Assembly (NCBI GenBank): GCA_903813345.2
Contig: CAIIXF020000012.1
Location: 5,623,318 to 5,687,317, forward strand
Length of the DNA stretch: 64,000 nucleotides
Origin: Owenia fusiformis
Lineage: Eukaryota > Annelida > Polychaeta > Sabellida > Oweniidae
Direction of reading: 5' to 3'
Position 1 is the stretch's first letter. Every line of letters begins with the position of its first letter. Under the pieces are notes generated by a model. It did not search any database. It saw only the letters and a list, made by a program, of their open reading frames with translations, and had not been told where the DNA came from. Below, piece by piece: positions 12,001 through 24,000 of the stretch. A program made the translations under genes and the position numbers.

Positions 12001-15000
12001 TTCAGCCATGCTCAGTACATATTTAGGTTATAGACATATGTTTTCTCTGAACCATGGGATTTTCCCCCCTCTTATTTCAAAGGATCAGACCTAAAGAGGC
12101 CACACATTTCATAGACAAACCACAAGCAATCCAAGATTTAAAAAGGCATTAACATGCAAAATGTCACCACCTGCCATCTGTTACAGATGCCAGACACCGA
12201 CCACCAAACACCAACTGCCATATGCCGAACACCATCCACAAAAAAGTTGAAGACCATAAGAATATGTCACCACTCATGTTGGTGACAGAAAAATGTTTTG
12301 CACCTAAAATATGAATGTATTTTTCCATGCAATATTGTACTGTGATCCTGAATAATTGCTATTTAAGGTTTAATAGACGCATGTTGGTTAAAGGATGAAT
12401 TGCTGTTGAATGAATACCCATCAAATGATCACCAAGCCAACCATGAAGTCAAATGAAATAAAATCAACTAACTTTACAATCATTATACCAACTAGGCTAC
12501 CACCAAGCATGTGTGTTATCTTTAACAAATATAATCACTATCAAAATAAATATTCTAAATTAGACAGAAATAAAAACAAAGCTCTATCCAAAATGTTTTT
12601 TTGTTATGCTGCTGTATCTTCTGCACACTACTCGCCAATGTTAAGACAAATTTATGAAAGAGAGACCTGACGATAGGAAAGCTCAATCAAGGGGCCCTGG
12701 ACTTTTTTGCATGTCAAACCCTATCACACATTAACCTATCTTCTTACCAACAAAGAAGTCCCAAATCTGTCGCTATATGTGCTAATTTTGTGATTGTGCT
12801 GATTGGTCGAATTATTTTTGTCGAAATTTATTATATGAAACTTGAATAAAGAGGGGTATTCCCTATGGTATCTGATTGGTCGTGTTTATCAGTATGGTTA
12901 TTTGACCAAAGAAACTCCGTAAATGACAGTTCTGGATTTCTAAAAGAAACAATAAAAACTGGCTTCGAATCTGATTGGCTGCCCAGCTCAAGGCGCGTGT
13001 CAAGTTTGCTGACACAAATTGTCCTGGATTATACATGTTAAGATTCAGCATAGGGTTACTATTCCTGTATAAGCTTACTTAACATAACTTTTTGAAGTAT
13101 TTGTAGTGTGGTGTTCTTGAAATATTAAAAATAAACAATTATAGATACAATACTCAAATGATAATTCTATAAAACAAAGCATTAACAATATAACATATGT
13201 CACAAAATGGAAAGTTATCTTAAATGGTTACAAACAAAAAAAAATGTAACAATTTGGCACAGAACTGATCTATGGACCACCTAGTGCTGATCACAAAATG
13301 GTAGCTTTAACAATATGTCATCATCTCTTGGTGATACTATAAAAACTCAAATATGAAAGAGTATATTGTACAAAACAACGCAATGGAGTAAAACCTTTTA
13401 TGTAACAATCAAAAACAAAAGGCTATACTCTAAAAAATATAAGCAATATGGGACCATATTGTGTCTAACTGACTAATAGCCGACTGAAGCGTTTACATTC
13501 AGGCACATGCTTGGTTGTACATTGAATAGAAAGCCCTATCATAGAAAATAACCCCTCTTACGATTTACTATGATTCCCAATTTTAGGGATTCTGGGTAAT
13601 GTTGCTCCATCATGACGAAAACTTCCGTCAGCAAGTCAATACCTATAAATAAACAATATGCAATATTTTGGTGAAGATCATTTATTAAAATTCTTGGCAT
13701 TTTGACTCACCGTTTATGACGTATGCAAATTTCAAAGTTTCTGGATAGTGGTCTTCAAACATAACAAACACCTCAATGAGGAGATCCAACCCTATTAAAG
13801 ATAACAAACACATATTAAAAAACACCTGTATGAGATAAAACACCTCATTTCAGAATTTTTTTTTAACATATTATTTATTTCCTTCATAATCAAAAAAATA
13901 CACAAAATATCTACTACCAATCCCCATAGGCATTCTAGGTAGTTAAAATGATTTCAGAATCAAACTGAAATGTCATAAAGTTAAAAATCCTTAAATCAAC
14001 CTTTGTAACCATGGTAACAATGTCATACTATTCGTGTGATTGTACTATTTATGAGGTGTGGGTTAGGGGTCCCCTCAAAAATCTCTTTTGAAATTCTATA
14101 CTGCTACATGATCCATTTTGGGAAGTGCTAGACCACCCATCAATCCTCATTCAACAAAACTGGCAATATTTTTAAAAGAACTGTCTATAGAGTTTTCACA
14201 CTGTCTTTTTATACGGCACATTACATACCCGGTCTGTACATATGTTTGGTCCCCAGTTTATCCAAGTCAAAGATAAGCGTCACTTGATCTATGGTCTTTC
14301 CAAGCTACAATTAAAAACATCAGAGTTATTGGAAGATTAATTTAAAATTCATATTCATCAAGACTAAATATATTTGTCTTCAATAAAGAAGACTTCAACG
14401 ATGCTGTTGTCATGCCAGCCTATCGCAACTTTGACCAACCACAATATTTCTACGTGGCGGAATTATATGACTGGTTATGACCAAATGCATGTACTTTATA
14501 TATATATATCTGATGTAAAAATTAAAATACACCAAGTTTGATAAAATATTTTAAAAAATTTCAAAGCTAAAGATCATGATCATTAACAACAATTATGAAC
14601 ATTTTTAGAGAAGAATTCCAAAACTTAGTATAAGCAACTGTTATAATGGTATATATGAGTATATTCGAACATGACTGTATTCACGCCTTCTATAAGCTGT
14701 GAACAATTTCAATATTTCCGTGGGCTATATTCATGAATAATACCCCTGGTAATATGAGTAGTGTGTGACGTCATAATAGTGGCCTGTAGGAATGGCGGAC
14801 CATAATGAATATTCAAAACATTTTGGTGAGTTTTCATGTTCGAATCGTAATACAGACCTCAGAGCAGGTGTAACATCTCGTAGATTGCTTAGGGCTAGGC
14901 ACAAAAGCTTTCGAACCCCTCACTCCCTTCAGTTGTTCGGGTACAGAAAACGTTTGTGCCTAGCCCTGCCGGGTGTTTTCAACAATATTACCCCTGCTCT

Positions 15001-18000
15001 TCGGTCTATACTTCCTAATTAATGGTTTTCTCTTCACCCAGTTTTCAATATCTACAGAAGCAGAAAGAAATTGAATTTTTGCGATGGATTTTGGAATCTT
15101 GAATTTTGATTAAGGTAACTCTAGCAGAACTGCCTTTCACCTGCGAAATTCAATTATTCCATGAGCAAATAGAAATCATAATAATAACTTGCAGAAAACT
15201 TGAAAAGCGATGTTTTCTAATTTTACTAAACATGGAAAAGCAAAGGAAGCTTTATTATATCTATTTGCAAGGACTCAGTTTTTACACACTCATGATAGAA
15301 GGGACTACAATGCCTGTGATGGAAGAGGAGGGGTAGTTCTAGTTTTCTCCATGACTGCCCAACTACAGTAAAACCAGTCTTATCTGAACACCTCTGGAAA
15401 TGACCAAAAATGTTCAGATTAGCAGGTGTTCACATTCCAAGGTTTTTGGGAGATGAACAATTTTAGACAAAAAAATGTTCTAATTGAGAGATGAGATGTT
15501 TTGATTAAAGAGGTGTTCAGATATACAGATTTCACTGCATAGGCATTCAGACATTGAAAAAGAAAGCAAGTACCTTCTCTGATTGAGTTTTATGGGTGCT
15601 GAATATGTACTCCGCTCGGTATATTTGTGCCTTAATTAGGTCGGATTTCTTGGCAGCCCTTATAAGGCCTGTAAGCAAAGGAGAGGAATTAATTAGCAAA
15701 TAATATATTAGAATATCAATTAATTATAATGATCATGAACTATAGTTTCAATATCTACAACTACTAGGTGGGGGAGGGGCCATAGGCAGGGGCAGATTTG
15801 GGAACCAACAAGGGGAGGGGCCCAGTAATGACCAAAAAGGCCCACTTTTTGGGTCTTTTAAAGGCCTTTTTTCTCCCAAAATTCTTTAAGAGCCCAATTG
15901 TTTTCTGGGCCCAGTGATAGGGGAGGTGCAAAAGAGGAGGAGCAAGAGGGAGAAGGAATTGAGGTTTTTGTTTCCAAGAAATTTGGCTTTATGTGGTTCA
16001 TATGAAATCAATTTTGTTCTTCGCCTGAGTATTTACTGTTTCCAATCAGGGGAGAGTAAGAGCGAGCTGTTATTCATTTCTAACTGGATTTCTAATCAAC
16101 TCAATGTTAGCGGTCAGGAGAAATGAAAAAAAAGTTCTGAATTTTTTGAGCAATTTCCGAAGTTTCTTTTGTTCAATTTCCTGCCTTATTTGAATATAAT
16201 GGAATTGTGGGTTTCTCAAAGTAGAAGCCAGAGGCCTAATGTAACAATAATTTTTGCAGACTTAACAATACCTGGATAGTTAAGGTAAAGAGGGGCACTT
16301 TGGTGTGGTCCTTATTGCATATGCATGGGCAACCTGATCTATAACACTTATCTATAAGTTCTTGTATACCTTTTCAGTCTGACTCGCAAAATAGGAAAAT
16401 ATGGTCTCAGCGAGATAAATACCATATCTTTTAACATCTGAGGATTTGACTGATCTTGTTAGGCCTGCATGTATTAAAAAGTGTAAATAAAATTAAATAC
16501 ATTAATGATTCATTATTGATTCAAATTGATTACCATATGAAAAATTAATAAAAACGTCAGTTTGACATGTTTTATTCTGTAGCGTGATGACGTTATATAT
16601 CCCATAATTCACAAGTGTAGTACAGGTATACACTGTATACCGATAAAGCAAAGAGTGGTCAATAAGATCATATCCCATGATGCAAAGGTTGGGTACAGGC
16701 AAAATGGTTGACCGCTAATTGACCAATCAGATGTGAGTATTTACACTTAGGCGACTCATGATTACGTAACCTGAGGTCAAAGTTAATATTTATGAGCCAA
16801 GATCATCTCAAGGTCATATCTAGGTACTTGGCATTTCAAGGGTTTTGGACAAGTTCACTTCAAGAATCAGTCAAGGTCAAAGGAACAATATTCAGGTATT
16901 TAGCATTTTATGGGGCTGCTGTCCCGTTGGAGCTGCTGTGAGTCTTGGTGACCAACTCGAATGGGTAGATTGCTATAGTGTCATTAAATTAAAGGAAAAC
17001 AACTCATCAGTAGAACTTGAAATTACAGATTACAGATGAAGGAACAGGCAAATGCCAAGAGGTGATTGGTGCACAGATCTTTGCACTATAGCTCCTTTTG
17101 CTCTTGAGAGGGTTTTCTCAACTTTAGGAAAGTATACACAAGTGAGAATTTTCTTAGCCTTAAATTGTTGTTTTTTTAGTCTTTTATTTCCCCTATTAAT
17201 CAAAAACCAAGTGTTGTAACTTTAGAAAAGTATTCACGAGAGAGTTTTCTTGATTATAGGAAAGATTTCAGAAACAGAGCTTTTTTCATGAAATTAGGAA
17301 ACCAAAAATAACAGTGTTCAAAAGAGTTTTCTTAGCTTTGGGAAAGTGTTCACACAAGAAATGCTTACTAGATAAAGTATTCCAATACCGTAAATCATGT
17401 TCTAAATCAAATATACCTCTTATGTCTATATGGCCATAGGGATCAATCCACACAGGGCACCCTTCTTTGTCAAACCCGGCCAATCCCCCAGTGTAATATT
17501 TCTGAATCACCTCTGGTGGCTTCCATGTATCTAGGATTGTATCACATTTGTTGTCCTTGCGCCATTTTACATCCTAAAATTGAAAGCAATTGGTCAAGAT
17601 TGGAATAAAGTAGAGTATTCAATTAAAGTGTGCACCTTTGAAATACAATTAACTTATAGGTATAGTAAAATTTTAAATGTTTGTGACTACTTTGAATTTA
17701 AAAAATAAGCAATCAAATTACCAAATTGAAACAGTTTATGTAAAAATAGAATCATTTATATTTATCATTTTGTATATTTCAGATAGTAATGTATAATGTG
17801 CAGCAAAGCTGTGGCCTTATGTAATTTAGGGAGTCTCAGCCATGTTAATTTTCTCCGAAAGTAACTGGCAGAGAAGTATCAAAATATGAGAGGACACAGA
17901 TATGATAGCTCAACTACAAAACAAACTAAAATATACAAAAGTTAGGATAAATATAAATGTTTCTATTTTTACTTAAACTGTTTCAATTTGGTAATTTGAT

Positions 18001-21000
18001 TGCTTATTTTTTAAATTCAAAGTAGTCACAAACATTTAAAATTTTACTATAGAGGGTTAAATCTACTTTTCACCTCAGCTGTCAAATCCGTACTCAGGGA
18101 GCAAATAAGTTAGTCAATCTCCCTATCCTGGAAGCAATACTAGCTGGTTAATTATAGTCAAATTTCCAATTACCAGAATAACACATTACAAGCTCCCACT
18201 CCCATAAGTACTATGTCACCCCCCCCCCCCGGGACAATACTGCATGTCAAATCACCTGCCACCACATTTGGGGGTCTCCAAAAAACCTTTGGATGGTACA
18301 TTAGCTTGAATTATTCTACTCTATCTAATGCCATGATCATTTGATCCAACAATGACTAATATGAAATGCAAAAATACAATAACATTTGTATATTACAGTG
18401 AGACTTGTTAAGTGAAACATCTCTAGAAGAGGAACAACTCAATTAGTGGAACACTTTTTAGAATCTCAAGACCAATTGACTTAATGAAAAATTCATCTCT
18501 AAGACTAGAACACCTCCCAAGTGGAACATATATCCCGTTCAGATATCCTGTCTACTGATAGATTCCAGTGGGAAACATTTTACAATGCATGTCCATGTTC
18601 TCTTGCCTAGCATTTGCATTGTCAAATGTTTCCAACTGGTATCTATCAGTAGACGGGATATCTGAAAATACGCACAATTATCATTATAAATTAACCTCTG
18701 AGTGGAACACCTCCCAAGTGGAACATATTTTTAGAAGTTTTACTGTACACAATAACAGGTTTGAAAAAATATTGAAGTGCAATTTATGAGGTGAATAACA
18801 GTTGCATTCAAATAAATTGTACCTGAACATAAGCAAAGGGCATATAAATGATTTTTCACATGTTCTTATCCAAACAGAGTGACTTCTCACGTGTCTTGAA
18901 GAAATATTTTTCTTATCCATTCTATGAATGATTCACACTATTAAAATTTGCATTTCACCACAACCATAACATATTTTTTTGTCTACTGACCCCTATTTAC
19001 CTTCCTCTAATTTTTTTTTTCAAATAACAGAATTTTAACAGTTAACCCGACATAATGTCACCAACGTGGCATAAAATGTATAGAGACTTGCATTACTTTT
19101 GAGGAGATATTATGGTAATAGTGTTCCACTTCTGCAGTATAGTTATTCAATTTAACAGGTTGTACTGTAAAAACTATTTAAAGGGATAATGATAAATGAG
19201 CCTAAACACCTCAAGTGCAGAGATATGATCCAAAATTAATATTCTATAAATGTATACATCAGGGGCCTAAGAGATACCAGCCAGTAAATGTAGTATGTTA
19301 TCAACATAACATTGACCTCATTTTATGCACACAAATAATCATGTAAAAAGTTTGCAACACTTTGGTTTATATCATGGATATAATGTAAACAACTTGAATA
19401 TCATTCTTTTTTTAAAATATACAAGACCCCCTTATGGGAGTATTATAATACAATGTGGATAATACTCTCATATTTGATGTATAGTATTTGTTATAAATTG
19501 AATTCACACATACAGGGTGTCCGGAAAGTAAAGATACAAATACTCTAATTTTAATAGATCTTGGTTTTTTGTAATGAAATTGCTACAGATTGTAGAGGAA
19601 CTATATTATAATACATCTACCAACTTTTATAACATATAGTCTAAACGCGTTAAAGTTACGGTTGTCATAGTTACAGTGGTGAGGGGTATGCGGAGCAGTT
19701 CCAGGATATCGCTAAATTATGATGAATTGCAAAAATATATCCATTTGAAACAGTGTTTATTATTGTATTTTTATCAATGTTTTGTTTTGTTCGATATTGT
19801 ATTCTTGCTGCCATAGTATTCTCTTTAGTGTAATGATATCATTGATACATATCAGAACTATGTAATGTCACCAGTATAATCATAGAATAATCATAGAAAA
19901 AGTATATGAGTGCTTAGAAAAGGGGTCCCTGGATTAATAGAAAAGTCAACAGTCCACCCTCCTCAGTCAATGCACCAATTCACGAAGCAAATGAAAACAA
20001 ATCTTATAATAGGATGTCTTGACATTAAACCTTTTTGCACAATGGCCCATATTTCCCTGATAATGGCCCACTGGACTTCATCAATGAATAGTTTAAAGCA
20101 ATATTTGTTAGAAGTTCAACATAAAAATGAGACTCCGCTGGAAGCCATTGTTATCAGTAACCTTAGAGATTGACGGTAGTGGCTTTGTCAAGTCTTTGAA
20201 TCTCCGGTCAAAATGCACAAAGAATATTTAGAAATATATAATACTGGATAACAGTAGTAGTGTCAAATGAATAAATAATGTTACAGTACTAATCCCTTGC
20301 TGTTGTGGTACATAATCTGATGTATAATAGCAACAGACGATGGAGTGTCAAGATGATATGAACAGGTGAAAAAAATTATAAAACATAATTGTGACGCTGC
20401 TCCACATACCCGTGACTCCTGTTACCATAACAACCATAACTATTTTATTTTGAAACAATTTGTCATGACAGTTGCAGGATAAATTATTATAATGTCATTC
20501 TACAATCTGTAGCAATTTCACCTCACAACAGTTTAATCTATTGAAATTAGAGCATTTGTATCTTTACTTTCTGGACACCCTGTAGCTAGGAAAGGTGTGT
20601 CCGATTCCAGCCAATCTGAACAGAGTATTAACATAATGAAATGTGTGTGAAATATCAATAAGCATTTGTTGTGTACAGTTGCTAAGCGATTGAGATTGAA
20701 ATTGAGTTTCCAATACTTGACCCTTGCAAAAAGTTTCATTGAAAATATGTTCTTTTAGTGATTTTGTATCTTTTAGGTGATTTTATAGAAACTATTTTGC
20801 AATGTGTGATAAGAATAAAGCCCAAGACTCAAAGCATTGTGGCTGCTTCATTCCACTCAGATGTTGTTTCCTAAACTTTGCATTCCCCCTGCGGGGTCAT
20901 GCAAAGATTTGGCAACAACATCTTCGTGGAATGGTTCAGCACACAATGCACTGAGTCCAAGGCTTCAATCCTTAAATAAACACACGATAACAAAAACACA

Positions 21001-24000
21001 AAAATATAACTCTTTAGCTTACCCATACATAAATTAAGGCTGGTACGGAATCTTATCAATCTGGACTATCTGATTTTACATGAAGAAATGGACTTTTCAA
21101 TTCTGATTCTATGTCAACCCTGCATAACAATACAATTTAAAACACCAAACTTTACTTACATTTCTGAACATTTTCTCTGATTTATCCAAGTCAAAATCCC
21201 TGGCTGAAACATAAATATCATTCAACTTTTATGTTACATTTAAGGAATAAAGATAGAGATTCTATTATTCATGAGGCAATTAATATACACTGGCGGATCT
21301 GGGAGGGGGGGGGGCATGGGTGGGCCAAAGAAAAAAAAATTGCCTAAATTTTTGTAAAGCCTCACAAATGTGGGCCTTTTTGGCTTTACTTGGCCTTTTT
21401 GGGCCAAATTCTTAGCAACAAAAGACTGAAATCACAGAGCGATTGAAGTCTTTGGCAATAGGTAGAGTGATATCTCTTTGCCATTATAACTCATAGAATC
21501 GAGGTCTTTGTCATGATTCTAATGATAAACAAACCAAAAAACACTATTTGCATTCTTGAAATTTAGTGGTCATACATACCCCAGTAAATCAATTGTTCAA
21601 GTTATTGTGACCGAACATATCATATCAGAATCAGTAATATAGTTCTACATTTGTACATAATTATAATACATTTGTACATACATGTAATTGTAACAACAAA
21701 TGATTAAATTAAAGATTGTCATTGTAGATTTAGTAATATTATTTTATTTGAATCTTTTTTAATTAGTAGGTAAAATCAATACTTAATTCATTCCATATTT
21801 CAAAATGTTCATTGCAGCATTTTTGCATTATATTGATTTCATCACCACACCTACTAATGCAAGCATTTGATTGGTTCAAATCAAAAGGGTGTGGCTATCA
21901 TCTTATTACAGATGCTAACTCAGCTAAATGAAGGGGTTACAAAATTTGCCAAAAATGGCAAACACTGTAACAACATTCTTTGTGCTCTTGCACTATTTAC
22001 TACATCTATTTGAAGAGCCTCGTGTTTTATCTTTATATCCTTAACCCTGTTTTTTGAACTAATAAATGAGTAATTACCAAAACATAACAAACATAAGGCT
22101 TGTAGTAATACTTGTCTTTGACCTTGAGTATTAAGTGTAGGCCCTCAACAAGGCTTACAAGGGCATAAACTGGAACTAAAATTAGGTAAGGCAAATTCAA
22201 ATAGGTGAGGCAAATTCAAATAGGGGAGGCAAATTCAAATAGCTGAGGCAAATTTAAAAAGGGGAGGCAAATTCAAATAGCTGAGGCAAATTTAAATAGA
22301 AGAGGCAAATTCAAATAAGTGAGGCAAATTCAAATAGGTGAGGCAAATTCAAATAGGTGAGGCAAATTCAAATAGGGGAGGCAAATTCAAATAGCTGAGG
22401 CAAATTTAAATAGGTGAGGCAAATTCAAATAGGTGAGACAAATTCAAATAGGAGAGGCAAATTCAAATAGGAGAAGCAAATTCAAATAGGAGAAGCAAAT
22501 CTAAGCTAATTGATAAGCTAACTTGAAATAGGTGAGGCAAATTCAAACAGGGAGGCAAATTCAAATAGGTGAGACAAATTCAAATAGGAGAGGCAAATTC
22601 AAATAGGTGAGGCAACTTGAAATAGGTGAGGCAATTCAAATAGGGAGGCAATTCAAAAAGGGGAGGCAAATTGAAATAGGAGAAGCAAATTCAAATAGGT
22701 GAGACAAATTCAAATAGGGAGGCAAATTCAAATAGGTGAGACAAATTAAAATAGGAGAAGCAAATCTAAGCTAATTGATATTACCAGAGGATTTCAATTT
22801 TACAGTTTCAGCTTGCCTCGTTTCTCCTGTCTATGGCCCTTGAATACTATATCATAACTAAGTGCTTTACATTTATATACAAGTACTCTACTTACCTCTG
22901 AGCCATCGAAGTAACTGATAGTCATTGTGTTTATCTGTACATACATCTTTCACACGGTCTCTGAACTAAAACAACAAGAAAATGTTAAGGTGCGGTGGTA
23001 GTTAACAGTAAGTGACAAAACAAACAAGGCATTAACATGACAAAATGTCACCACCTAGTTGCTCACAATATTATGAGTTCAAACTTAAGTCAGATTTCAA
23101 TTTCTGAGAACTTGTAAAGTCAAATTTGAACTTCTGAAAAGATGTAGATGATTTTGAAAAAAAAAATTAGTCAATTTGAAGCAAGTTGAAAAAAGACCTT
23201 TTTGACCTTTTTTTACCTTGAGAAGGTCATTGAAGGTCAAATGTCAAATCTAAAGTCAAATCTAAAGTCATATTTGAATTTCTGAGAAGATGTAGATGAT
23301 TTTGAAAAAAAAATTAGTCAATTTGAAGCAAGATGAAAAAATACCTTTTTGACCTTTTTGACCTTTTTTGACATTGAGAAGGTCATTGAAGGTCAAATGT
23401 CAAATCTAAAGTCAGATTTGAATTTCTGAGAACACGTAGATGATTTTGAAAAAAAATTAGTCAATTTGAAGCAAGTTGAAAAAAGACCTTTTTGACCTTT
23501 TTTGACTTTGAGAAGGTCATTGAAGGTCAAATGTCAAATCTTAAGTCAAATCTAAAGTCAGATTTGAATTTCTGAGAACACGTAGATGATTTTGAAAAAA
23601 ATTTTTAGTCAATTTGAAGCAAGTTGAAAACAGACCTTTTTGACCTTTTTTGACCTTGAGAAGGTCATTGAAGGTCAAATGTCAAATCTTAAGTCAAATC
23701 TTAAGTCAGATTTGAATTTCTGAGAACACGTAGATGATTTTGAAAAAAAAATTTAGTCAATTTGAAGCAAGTTGAAAACAGACCTTTTTGACCTTTTTTG
23801 ACCTTGAGAAGATCATTGAAGGTCAAATGTCAAATCTAAAGTCAGATTTGAATTTCTGAGAACATGTAGATGATTTTGAAAAAAAAATTTAGTCAATTTG
23901 AAGCAAGTTGAAAAAAGACCTTTTTGACCTTTTTTGACTTTGAGAAGGTCATTGAAGGTCAAATGTCAAATCTTAAGTCAAATCTAAAGTCAGATTTGAA

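Noticed and set aside
19910-20173. 87-codon plus-strand frame inside the mariner-ended element
   Set aside because: No transposase motif, such as the DDE/D spacing, could be recognised; kept only as part of a non-autonomous element.
21290-21420. G-rich segment CTGGCGGATCTGGGAGGGGG with a similar one near 15775
   Set aside because: Likely a repeat family member, but ends and structure could not be defined.
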